From the NCBI GenBank assembly GCA_964483155.1, contig CAZAAC010000090.1:1-6948 (forward strand): 6,948 nt of DNA. Reading direction: 5' to 3'. The stretch comes from JAAYYM01 sp964483155. Its GTDB lineage: Bacteria; Bacillota; Clostridia; Lachnospirales; Lachnospiraceae. Below are positions 1 to 6,749 of the stretch, piece by piece (positions within the stretch are counted from its first letter, which is position 1; each line of letters opens with the position of its first letter). Below the pieces are notes generated by a model. The model saw only the letters and a list, made by a program, of their open reading frames with translations, had not been told where the DNA came from and ran no database searches. The translations under genes were made by a program, and so were the position numbers.

Positions 1-29
1 TGTCCCGCATAAAGAAACACTATTTTCAT
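1..29 (-). CDS. fabD: Malonyl-CoA:ACP transacylase, N-terminal start only (partial)
   Basis: A further reading frame opens at an ATG on the minus strand (complement of 27-29) and runs off the left edge. Its codons read M-K-I-V-F-L-Y-A-G followed by CA, which must be Gln or His. This matches the usual FabD beginning, a short hydrophobic beta strand leading into the GQG(S/A)Q loop. The ATG overlaps the TGA of the upstream gene by four bases (ATGA), a typical coupled junction, and a G-run (complement of 38-42) sits 8 nt upstream as ribosome binding site. FabD transfers malonate from malonyl-CoA to the ACP phosphopantetheine arm, and so links the carboxylase genes of this operon with FabH. Only ten codons are visible and the catalytic GHSLGE serine motif lies outside. 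The assignment rests on this short stretch plus gene context. Confidence 0.72.
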
Positions 30-1084
30 TCTTTGTTCCCCCAAAGCTCTTCCATTAATTCCTTCACTTTGACGATTTTATTTATTCTTCCAATATTTGC
101 ACCACAAAAAAAGAGTCCTGTTTCCCATTTTCCATTTACACCATCAATTAGTGCTCTACTAATGCAGTACGGTGTCCTATTACCATGTGGGCAAGCCTTT
201 ATACATAAATTACAAGTTTCTGGTGGAAAAGTCTGCCCCCCCTCCAGATTATGGATCAAGGGGCTTTTCACTGCCCTTCCAGGCATTCCAACTGGGCTCT
301 TTACAATCAGAATATCCTGCTCTCCTGCATTTAAAATGACCTGTTTGTATCCCTCTGATGCATCACATTCCTCTGTTGCAATAAATCGACTCCCGATCTG
401 AACACCACAAGCACCTTTTTCCATATAATGTTCTATTTCATTCCTATTATAAATGCCGCCAGCCACAAAAATTGGAATCTGATATCCATATCTCTCTTCA
501 TAGGGCGCAATCGCTTCCATAACTTCTGTCAATATTGTATCAAGTGTAGATGTTGTGCCTTCCAACAATTCTTCTCTTTTAAATCCGAGGTGCCCACCTG
601 CCTGACTCCCTTCAATCACTATAAAATCAGGGATGACATCATATTTTTTATCCCACACCTTGCAAATCAGCTGTGCTGCCTTTCCGCTAGATACAATTGG
701 AGCTGCCAAAGTAGATGTGCCTTTTGTGATTTCCGGAAGATTCAAAGGCATTCCTGCTCCAGATATTATCGCATCAACACCCTCCTCCACTGCAATTTCA
801 GCCATTTCTTCATACGCGCATGTGGCCACCATGATATTAACACCTATAAGACCGCTGCCTTCAGAAATTCTTTTTGCTTTTCTAATCTCTTCCCGAAAAG
901 CACGTTCGTTTGCTTCTTTTGGCTTCTTCGAAAAATCTTTTTCCCGGTATCCTGCATTGACAGAACTAATGACACCCATACCGCCACATTTTGCAACATT
1001 ACCTGCAAGTTTTCCTAAAGATACACCTATTCCCATTCCACCCTGGATAATTGGAACCCGTAAAATTTTATTCTTTATCTGCAT
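26..1084 (-). CDS. FabX-like iron-sulfur flavoprotein of the FabK/nitronate monooxygenase superfamily
   Basis: A 352-residue TIM-barrel flavoprotein. Visible family features are the N-terminal FMN-binding IIQGGMG (residues 12-18), ISGAGMP (107-113), the catalytic-type histidine in AGGH (His165), the FVAGGI phosphate loop (206-211) and GVQIGSRF (227-234). It differs from FabK by a C-terminal extension of about 60 residues with Cys291, Cys294, Cys298 and Cys307 (C-x2-C-x3-C-P-x7-C), plus Cys327 in FFCGAN. This looks like a [4Fe-4S] site. Length, the 'LAGNVAK...GVIS' segment, the 'IKSPVG-P-RA'-type segment and the Cys-rich tail resemble, from memory, Helicobacter pylori FabX, a decanoyl-ACP dehydrogenase/isomerase of unsaturated fatty acid synthesis. 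Automatic pipelines would probably say nitronate monooxygenase. Its ATG directly follows the fabK TAG, with AGGAG 6 nt upstream, and its TGA overlaps the fabD start. Superfamily membership is secure; the FabX role is inferred. Confidence 0.85.
   Translation of the reverse strand: MQIKNKILRVPIIQGGMGIGVSLGKLAGNVAKCGGMGVISSVNAGYREKDFSKKPKEANERAFREEIRKAKRISEGSGLIGVNIMVATCAYEEMAEIAVEEGVDAIISGAGMPLNLPEITKGTSTLAAPIVSSGKAAQLICKVWDKKYDVIPDFIVIEGSQAGGHLGFKREELLEGTTSTLDTILTEVMEAIAPYEERYGYQIPIFVAGGIYNRNEIEHYMEKGACGVQIGSRFIATEECDASEGYKQVILNAGEQDILIVKSPVGMPGRAVKSPLIHNLEGGQTFPPETCNLCIKACPHGNRTPYCISRALIDGVNGKWETGLFFCGANIGRINKIVKVKELMEELWGNKE
38..42 (-). promoter_or_regulatory. Ribosome binding site of the partial fabD
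   Basis: A run GGGGG on the minus strand lies 8 nt before the fabD ATG, inside the last codons of the preceding gene. It departs by one base from the GGAGG core but still pairs with the anti-Shine-Dalgarno through G-C and G-U pairs. It supports the choice of the ATG that overlaps the upstream TGA. Confidence 0.5.
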
Positions 1085-2017
1085 CTAATTCTCCTGATTT
1101 AACTGTTCTAAAACACTAATTGACTGTTGATACATATCTTCAAAAATCAATGCAATCGTCTTGATTTCATTAAGCTGTCCGACAACCTGCCCTGCCATCA
1201 GGGAGCCCGTCTTTAGATCACCTTCGAATACTGCACGTTTCAGAGAACCTAATGTATATTTTTCAAGTTCCATCTTCTCGACGCCTTCTTTTTCACGTAA
1301 CACATATTCTCTTGCCATCTGATTTTTAATTACTCTAACTGGTGTACCGCCGATACGCCCCATAACTGTAGTAGAATTATCCTTTGCTTTTAAAACAGCC
1401 TCCTTATAATTATCATGAATTGGACATTCTACCGAGGTTAAAAGACAAGTGCCAATCTGTACTCCGCTTGCACCAAGTGCAAACGCTGCCAGCAATTGCC
1501 TTCCATCAGCAACACCTCCTGCTGCCACAACTGGTATTTTAAGGGCATCTACTACTTGCGGAACTAATGTCATCGTTGTCATTTCGCCAACATGTCCTCC
1601 GCTCTCTGTCCCCTCTGCTATTACCGCATCTACGCCCTCTGCCTCCATCTTTTTTGCTAAAATGACACTGGAAACAACTGGCATAATAATCATCCCTTTT
1701 CCTTTCCACATGGAAATGTATTTACGTGGATTTCCTGCCCCCGTAGTGACTACCTTAATCCCCTCTCTAGTAATGAGATCCGCCATTTCATCAACCTGAG
1801 GATGCATTAACATTATGTTTACACCAAATGGTCTATCCGTAAGTTCTCGGCATCTATGAATATTTATTTCTAACTCTTCTAAAGACATTCCACCGGCACC
1901 AATGAGTCCGAAACCACCCGCATTTGATACGGCAGCTGCAAATTCTCCTGTGGCTATATTTGCCATTCCCCCTTGTATAAAAGGATACTTTATTCCAAAT
2001 AACTCATTAATTCTCAT
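1085..2017 (-). CDS. fabK: FMN-dependent enoyl-ACP reductase II
   Basis: A 310-residue protein that closely follows the FabK family: the N-terminal YPFIQGGMA (11-19), GGFGLIGAGG (34-43), FGVNIML (64-70), VVTTGAGNP (89-97), the catalytic-type His142 in ESGGHVGEMTTM (138-149), AAGGVADG (165-172) and GVQIGT (185-190), then the FabK-type tail around KNQMARE and GSLMAGQ. FabK reduces trans-2-enoyl-ACP to acyl-ACP with NAD(P)H through FMN, the last step of each elongation cycle, in the cytosol. It is unrelated in fold to FabI, and FabK enzymes are known to be insensitive to triclosan. AGGAG lies 6 nt before the ATG. It follows fabH after 22 nt, and its TAG abuts the next ATG with no gap. Family lengths are about 310-325 residues, so it is complete. 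The position between fabH and fabD supports FabK over a catabolic nitronate monooxygenase. Confidence 0.93.
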   Translation of the reverse strand: MRINELFGIKYPFIQGGMANIATGEFAAAVSNAGGFGLIGAGGMSLEELEINIHRCRELTDRPFGVNIMLMHPQVDEMADLITREGIKVVTTGAGNPRKYISMWKGKGMIIMPVVSSVILAKKMEAEGVDAVIAEGTESGGHVGEMTTMTLVPQVVDALKIPVVAAGGVADGRQLLAAFALGASGVQIGTCLLTSVECPIHDNYKEAVLKAKDNSTTVMGRIGGTPVRVIKNQMAREYVLREKEGVEKMELEKYTLGSLKRAVFEGDLKTGSLMAGQVVGQLNEIKTIALIFEDMYQQSISVLEQLNQEN

Positions 2018-2039
2018 ACTTCACTCCTATTATCATACT

Positions 2040-2978
2040 TTAAAATGTAAGTAACACACTGCTCCATGTAAACCCTGCGCCAAATGCAACACACACAATT
2101 TTAGTGCCGTCCTTAATCATGCCACGTTCCCACATTTCATCTAGTGCAATTGGGATGCTGGCTGCCGAAGTATTTGCATATTCATCTAGATTAATAAAAA
2201 ATTTATCTTCAGAAACAGTATACTTTTTTTTCACGTAATCAATAATTCTGGCATTTGCCTGATGGCATAATATATAGTCTACATCATCTACTGTAAGTCC
2301 TGCATCCTGCAATACCGTGTCAATTCCCTCTTTTGCTGCCTTAACTGCAAAGCGGTATACTGCATTCCCATCCATTTGTAAAAAGGCCTCAGCATTACCG
2401 GGTCCCAGACAAGTTAAAACCTGATCATCTCCACTTGCCCATACCCTTTGATAATAAAGATGCGTATCAGACAATTCAACAATGGCTGCGCCGGCCCCGT
2501 CTCCGAATAACACACATGTTGACCTATCTGTAAAATCAAGTATTCTCGATATTTGTTCACTGCCTATGACTAATAGATACGGTTTTTCCATATTTTCAAG
2601 AAGACCCTTACTTATCTTTAAGCCATACAGAAATCCTGTACATGCAGCGCTGATATCGAAGGCCATAATATCGGTCGGGATTCCTAATTCTTTTTGCACC
2701 ATACATGCTATCGTAGGGAAAATATAATCCGGACTCACAGTTGCAACAATAACTGCACCTATCTGCTCGGGTCGGATTCCACCCTTTTCCATTGCACGCC
2801 TGCCTGCCTCGGTAGCCAATTCATAGTTTTTTTCATTCTCACTAATATAGCGAGATTTTATTCCAGTCCTAGCAACAATCCATTCGTCACTCGTGTCAAC
2901 AATTTTGCTTAATTCATCATTGGACATTTTTTTTAAAGGTACCGCTCTTCCAGTAGCGACAATATGTATTCCTTTCAT
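2040..2978 (-). CDS. fabH: Beta-ketoacyl-ACP synthase III
   Basis: A 312-residue thiolase-fold enzyme that condenses an acyl-CoA primer with malonyl-ACP to give the first beta-ketoacyl-ACP. The KAS III triad is complete: Cys113 in DISAACTGF (108-116), His239 in CHQAN (238-242) and Asn269 in YANTSAAS (267-274). Other family marks are DEWIVARTGI (31-40), FGDGAGA (158-164) and a C-terminal VAFGAGFTWSS (297-307). Lengths in the family are about 310-330 residues, so it is complete. AAAGG is placed 9 nt before the ATG, in a 17-nt gap after accA. Whether it prefers acetyl-CoA (straight chains) or branched primers cannot be told from the sequence by eye. Its position right after the carboxylase genes fits the initiation step, where malonyl-CoA first enters the cycle. 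Confidence 0.96.
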   Translation of the reverse strand: MKGIHIVATGRAVPLKKMSNDELSKIVDTSDEWIVARTGIKSRYISENEKNYELATEAGRRAMEKGGIRPEQIGAVIVATVSPDYIFPTIACMVQKELGIPTDIMAFDISAACTGFLYGLKISKGLLENMEKPYLLVIGSEQISRILDFTDRSTCVLFGDGAGAAIVELSDTHLYYQRVWASGDDQVLTCLGPGNAEAFLQMDGNAVYRFAVKAAKEGIDTVLQDAGLTVDDVDYILCHQANARIIDYVKKKYTVSEDKFFINLDEYANTSAASIPIALDEMWERGMIKDGTKIVCVAFGAGFTWSSVLLTF

Positions 2979-2995
2979 TCTAAATTACCTTTCTA

Positions 2996-3811
2996 TTATG
3001 ACGGACAATACTTACCGTCAATATTTCTATATTTCTGATATCTCTGCTCAACAAGCACACTGCTTCGAAGCTTCGTAAGCTTATTAATTTCAGATACCAG
3101 CATTTTATTGATTGCAGAAAAACCTCTTACACCTGCATTTTGTATTCCTTTTTTTCCTTCTGGTATGATTCCATCAATCAGCCCATATGCATAGAGTTCT
3201 TCTGCTGTCATTTTCATAGTCTCACATGCTTCTCGTACTTTTGTGGAATCTTTCCACATGATAGCAGCAAACCCTTCTGGTGATAAAATAGAGTATACTG
3301 CATTTTCGAGCATCCATACACGATCTGCAACACCGATAGCCAATGCACCACCGCTACTGCCTTCTCCTGTTATAATAGATATAATGGGCACTGATATTTG
3401 ACTCATCTTTGCAAGATTTTCAGCAATAGCAATACTTTGACCATTTGTCTCCGCTTCAATCCCAGGAAATGCACCCGGCGTGTCAATGAATGTTATAATC
3501 GGCCTTCTGAATTTTTCTGCCTGCTTCATAAGACGCATGGCCTTACGATAACCTTCTGGACCCGGCATTCCAAAATTATATTTCATATTATCTTCAAGAC
3601 TGCGTCCTTTACGATGTCCTATTATTGTAACGGGTTTTCGATGAAAATATGCAATCCCTCCCAGAATACTAGCATCATCTTTTCGTAGTCGATCTCCCTT
3701 CATCTCTACAAAATCTGTAAAGAGGGCATTAATGTAGTCCGTTATGACCGGACGCTTGCTATCTCTTGCAAGTTGCACCTTTTCATAAGGCGTCAGAACA
3801 CTATTTCCCAT
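2996..3811 (-). CDS. accA: Acetyl-CoA carboxylase carboxyltransferase subunit alpha
   Basis: A 271-residue crotonase-fold subunit that pairs with AccD to move carboxyl from carboxybiotin to acetyl-CoA. Recognisable AccA segments are QLARDSKRP (13-21), ILGGIAYF (49-56), IIGHRKGR (63-70), NFGMPGPEGYRKA (79-91), IITFIDTPGAFPG (105-117), the oxyanion-type loop GEGSSGGALAIG (149-160) and SPEGFAAIMWKD (177-188). The alignment with E. coli AccA, recalled from memory, begins near its residue 60, so about 50 N-terminal residues of the long form are absent. This is real rather than a misplaced start, because an in-frame TGA (complement of 3836-3838) lies only eight codons before the ATG. AGGAGGG sits 9 nt upstream. 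The gene overlaps the end of accD by 11 nt, which suggests translational coupling of the two carboxyltransferase subunits. Confidence 0.96.
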   Translation of the reverse strand: MGNSVLTPYEKVQLARDSKRPVITDYINALFTDFVEMKGDRLRKDDASILGGIAYFHRKPVTIIGHRKGRSLEDNMKYNFGMPGPEGYRKAMRLMKQAEKFRRPIITFIDTPGAFPGIEAETNGQSIAIAENLAKMSQISVPIISIITGEGSSGGALAIGVADRVWMLENAVYSILSPEGFAAIMWKDSTKVREACETMKMTAEELYAYGLIDGIIPEGKKGIQNAGVRGFSAINKMLVSEINKLTKLRSSVLVEQRYQKYRNIDGKYCPS

Positions 3812-4661
3812 AATGCAATTCCCTCCTGTGCATCTTCAGAAGTAATGAGAGTGTATTTCTCATATCTTTTCTGTGAACAACCATATCCACAAATCCATGC
3901 TCTTCTAAAAACTCTGCACTTTGAAATCCCTCTGGTAATTTTTGTCCTATCGTCTGCTCTATCACTCTTGGTCCCGCAAATCCTATAAGTGCTTCTGGCT
4001 CTGCGATAGTAATGTCTCCCAACCCTGCAAAACTGGCACTTACGCCTCCAGTCGTTGGGTTTGTAAGATATGAAATGTACAATCCGCCTGCATCTGCAAA
4101 TCGTGCAACCGCTGCACTGGTTTTTGCCATCTGCATCAGCGAAAACATCCCTTCTTGCATTCTTGCTCCCCCGCTTGCTGAAAAAATAATCAATGGTAAT
4201 TTTTTATGTGTTGCATGTTCAATTGCAAGAGTAAGTTTTTCACCAACTACAGTCCCCATGCTTCCCATCAAAAATCTTCCATCTAGGACCGCAAGCATGA
4301 CTTTTTCTCCATCAATTTTCCCTTCTCCTGTTACAAGAGAATCCGAAAGACCTGTTTTTTTTGTGTTCATTATTATTTTTTTGTCATATTCCGGAAAATC
4401 AATCGGATTTTTTGTCTTCATATTAATATTTTTCTCGCGAAATGTTCCTTCATCCACAAGACTTTTTATTCTGTTCAGCGCATATAAATAAAGATGGTGC
4501 CCACACTCCTGGCATACATATAAGTTTTCTTTCATAATTTCTGGTTTATAGCATGCCCCACATTTTGGGCATTTTACATCTTCAGGCATCTCTTCAATAC
4601 GATTCCTTAATTTCTGTAATGAATCAAATTTCTTTCTTTTTAACAGAAAAAGATTACTCAT
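3801..4661 (-). CDS. accD: Acetyl-CoA carboxylase carboxyltransferase subunit beta
   Basis: A 286-residue subunit with the AccD zinc ribbon near its N-terminus: Cys31, Cys34, Cys50 and Cys53 (C-x2-C-x15-C-x2-C). It is followed by a crotonase-fold carboxyltransferase domain with SASGGARMQEG (161-171) and NPTTGGVSASFAGLGD (201-216), whose glycines form the oxyanion and CoA-binding loops. A GFAGPRVIEQTI segment (227-238) is also typical. With AccA it forms the carboxyltransferase that makes malonyl-CoA; the zinc ribbon in homologues is linked to nucleic acid and substrate binding. Its ATG lies inside the end of accC (8-nt overlap, ATGAGTAA), with AAAGGG 8 nt upstream. Its TAG overlaps the accA start by 11 nt. 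All four cysteines and the loops are intact, so it appears functional. Confidence 0.96.
   Translation of the reverse strand: MSNLFLLKRKKFDSLQKLRNRIEEMPEDVKCPKCGACYKPEIMKENLYVCQECGHHLYLYALNRIKSLVDEGTFREKNINMKTKNPIDFPEYDKKIIMNTKKTGLSDSLVTGEGKIDGEKVMLAVLDGRFLMGSMGTVVGEKLTLAIEHATHKKLPLIIFSASGGARMQEGMFSLMQMAKTSAAVARFADAGGLYISYLTNPTTGGVSASFAGLGDITIAEPEALIGFAGPRVIEQTIGQKLPEGFQSAEFLEEHGFVDMVVHRKDMRNTLSLLLKMHRRELHYGK
3821..3827 (-). promoter_or_regulatory. Ribosome binding site of accA
   Basis: AGGAGGG on the minus strand, 9 nt before the accA ATG and lying within accD codons. It is one of the strongest Shine-Dalgarno matches in the window. Together with the in-frame TGA just upstream it fixes the accA start and shows that the short N-terminus is genuine. 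Confidence 0.8.
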
Positions 4662-6042
4662 TTTCCATTCCCTTTCTACAATCCCTATCCCACTTCAATA
4701 TCTCTTCTGCATGCTCTTCCCAAAAAGAAGTGTCATAATTGCCCTTTATGTAATCAGGATGATATAAAATCAAGTGCATAAAGTCCGTATTTGTTTCAAT
4801 TCCCTCAATGATTAGTTCCTCTAATGCCCTTCTCATTCTTCTGATTGCTTCCAGTCTGGTCTCAGCATGAACAATAACCTTTCCAATCATAGAATCATAA
4901 TATGGTGTTGTAGTACAACCTGTGTACAAATCACTATCGACTCTGACGCCATAGCCTGCTGGAAAATGAAGAAATCCAATTTTCCCTGGACATGGTTTGA
5001 AATGATCAACCGGATTTTCTGCATTGATTCTACATTCTATTGCATGGCCTCTAATTACCACATCCTCCTGTCTGATTCCCAGTCTTTGACCAGCCGCAAT
5101 CCTAATCTGTTCTCTGATTAAATCTATGTGCGTCAGCATTTCTGTCACAGGATGTTCTACCTGAATTCTGGTATTCATTTCTATAAAATAATAATTTCCA
5201 TTATTATCAAGTACAAATTCTACCGTTCCAGCACTGTAATAGCCTGCTGCTTTAGCGGCTTTTACTGCTACCTCTCCCATTTCTCTTCGCAGACTCTCGT
5301 TTAGTGCTTTTGAAGGGGATTCTTCCATTAATTTCTGGTTCCTTCTCTGAATAGAGCAGTCACGCTCTCCTAAATGAATTAGGTTTCCTTCTTGATCACC
5401 AAGAATCTGAAATTCAATATGATGTGGCTTCATGATTAGTTTTTCGATATACATATCGCCATTTCCAAAAGCATCCATAGCCTCCCGCCTTGCGATATCA
5501 AAAGCCTCCTTAATTTCTGATGCATCAAATGCTTTCCGCATGCCACGTCCACCGCCACCTGCTGATGCTTTCACCAGAACTGGATAACCCATCCTCTCTG
5601 CTTCTAAAAATGCCTCTTCTGTAGAAGCAACAAGTCCTTTCGAACCAGGTACTACAGGGATTTTATGTAATATCATCAGCTCTCGTGCTGCTTGCTTGTC
5701 ACCCATTTTGCGGATAATCTCTGAGGATGGACCTATAAAAGTAATCTTATTTTTTTCACATAGTTTTACAAAATCTGCATTTTCTGAAAGGAACCCGAAA
5801 CCAGGGTGAATTGCCTCGCATCCCATCTTCAGCGCTGTTTCAATAATTGCTTTTTGGTTCAAATAGCTATCCGCTACCTTTGGTGGACCAATACAAATTG
5901 CATGCGTCGCAAACTGTACAGCTAATGTTTGCGCATCTGCTGTTGAATATACAATAACAGATTCGATTCCCATTTCTCTGCAACATCGGATAATTCGAAG
6001 TGCAATCTCTCCTCGGTTTGCAATTAGTATTCTCTTAAACAT
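4654..6042 (-). CDS. accC: Acetyl-CoA carboxylase biotin carboxylase subunit
   Basis: A 462-residue ATP-grasp enzyme that carboxylates the biotin carried on AccB using ATP and bicarbonate. In order: the N-terminal biotin carboxylase domain with ILIANRGEIALRI (5-17), IHPGFGFLSEN (78-88), MGDK (113-116), then the ATP-grasp with Lys158 and the glycine-rich loop AGGGGRGM (161-168), ERDCSIQRR (226-234), and the active-site stretch FIEMNTRIQVEHPVTE (286-301) holding Glu288, Asn290 and Arg292. The C-terminal domain has RGHAIECRINAE (331-342) and YYDSMIGK (381-388). Stand-alone AccC proteins are about 445-460 residues; there is no fused biotinyl domain, which agrees with a separate accB. An Asn replaces the more usual His in RRNQK (235), a change seen in other carboxylases. 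It overlaps accB and accD by 8 nt each, and AAGGAG lies 7 nt before its ATG inside accB. Confidence 0.97.
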   Translation of the reverse strand: MFKRILIANRGEIALRIIRCCREMGIESVIVYSTADAQTLAVQFATHAICIGPPKVADSYLNQKAIIETALKMGCEAIHPGFGFLSENADFVKLCEKNKITFIGPSSEIIRKMGDKQAARELMILHKIPVVPGSKGLVASTEEAFLEAERMGYPVLVKASAGGGGRGMRKAFDASEIKEAFDIARREAMDAFGNGDMYIEKLIMKPHHIEFQILGDQEGNLIHLGERDCSIQRRNQKLMEESPSKALNESLRREMGEVAVKAAKAAGYYSAGTVEFVLDNNGNYYFIEMNTRIQVEHPVTEMLTHIDLIREQIRIAAGQRLGIRQEDVVIRGHAIECRINAENPVDHFKPCPGKIGFLHFPAGYGVRVDSDLYTGCTTTPYYDSMIGKVIVHAETRLEAIRRMRRALEELIIEGIETNTDFMHLILYHPDYIKGNYDTSFWEEHAEEILKWDRDCRKGMENE

Positions 6043-6490
6043 TGCAGGACTCCTTCATTTTAATCAGAATCTGGTCATACTGTACCAGACTATCATCTTC
6101 TGCTAAAATTTCAACGATAATGCCATCGAACGGTGCCGACACTTCATTCATAAGCTTCATTGCATCAATAATTCCCACAATATCGCCTTTCTTCACCTGT
6201 TGTCCCACCTTAATATAAGGTTGCTCCTCAGGTGAAGTTCCTCTATAAAAAGTACCTACAAGAGGTGCTTTGATACAAATGATATCTTTGTCTTCCTCCA
6301 GCACATTTTTTTCAGGCAAATCGTGTCCAAAAATTGATGGCACTGTCTGCATGAGTGTTTTAGATGAATGACTATTTTCTGTATTATCTTTTTTTAGATG
6401 AAGTTTTGTACTATCAAATTCAAGATTCATCTCACAAAGATTTGATGACTCAAATTTTTTTATCAAATCATAAACTTCATTAAGCTTCAT
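6035..6490 (-). CDS. accB: Biotin carboxyl carrier protein of acetyl-CoA carboxylase
   Basis: A 151-residue carrier protein. Residues 1-35 are an N-terminal helix-strand segment typical of BCCP (LIKKFESSNLCEMNLEF), 36-70 a polar, low-conservation linker, and 71-147 the biotinyl/lipoyl domain. Lys112 in DAMKLMNEV (109-117) is the predicted biotin site. The 'thumb' that marks ACC-type BCCP is present, with FYRGTSPEEQPYIKVGQ (81-97), which argues against a pyruvate or decarboxylase carrier. The residue two before the target lysine is followed normally by Met, but the position three before is Asp where Glu is usual (EAMK in most relatives). GAGG lies 7 nt before the ATG, 20 nt after acpP. The gene ends in an 8-nt overlap with accC (ATGTTTAA). 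It needs biotinylation by a BirA-type ligase encoded elsewhere. Confidence 0.96.
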   Translation of the reverse strand: MKLNEVYDLIKKFESSNLCEMNLEFDSTKLHLKKDNTENSHSSKTLMQTVPSIFGHDLPEKNVLEEDKDIICIKAPLVGTFYRGTSPEEQPYIKVGQQVKKGDIVGIIDAMKLMNEVSAPFDGIIVEILAEDDSLVQYDQILIKMKESCNV

Positions 6491-6510
6491 ATGATAACCT
6501 CAACCCTTTT

Positions 6511-6741
6511 CTAATTGATTTTACTTTCAATATAATTTACGATATCTTTCACTTCTTTAAAAGTAAGCAGGTCTTCATCAGATATTGTGATGGAAAATGC
6601 TTCTTCTAAAGCAATATTTAACTCTACAGCATCTAATGAATCTGCACCTAAATCATCTCCTAATTTTGCATCCAGCGTTACCTTTTCCTGACTAATATTA
6701 AGTGTATCTACTATAACTTCTTTTACTTTTTCAAATATCAT
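6511..6741 (-). CDS. acpP: Acyl carrier protein
   Basis: A 76-residue acidic four-helix carrier on which fatty acids are built. The phosphopantetheine attachment site is Ser35 in GADSLDAVEL (32-41), at the start of helix II, and the 'LGDDLGADSLD' loop and 'ALEEAF-I-ISDEDL' segment match the AcpP family. Length is the usual 75-80 residues. It must be activated by a 4'-phosphopantetheinyl transferase (AcpS) not found here. It is the first gene of the operon, so it probably receives the full output of the promoter at 6812-6840. A good AGGAGG lies 8 nt before its ATG. It could be a carrier for another pathway, but the neighbours (all fatty acid genes) make the primary fatty acid ACP by far the best reading. 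Confidence 0.96.
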   Translation of the reverse strand: MIFEKVKEVIVDTLNISQEKVTLDAKLGDDLGADSLDAVELNIALEEAFSITISDEDLLTFKEVKDIVNYIESKIN

Positions 6742-6749
6742 TTTCTTTT

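Noticed and set aside
26..1084. Plain nitronate monooxygenase as the function of the last complete gene
   Set aside because: The superfamily is right, but the C-terminal cysteine cluster and the place between fabK and fabD fit a fatty acid enzyme better than nitroalkane detoxification.
33..1088. Several plus-strand open frames of 120-196 codons opposite the FabX-like gene
   Set aside because: They lack a Shine-Dalgarno, have odd compositions, overlap one another and lie opposite a gene with clear family motifs. They are shadows of its codon bias.
1449..4738. Other plus-strand open frames, including a 159-codon frame opposite accD
   Set aside because: All lie within well-conserved minus-strand genes, and none shows a recognisable domain, a ribosome binding site or a promoter.
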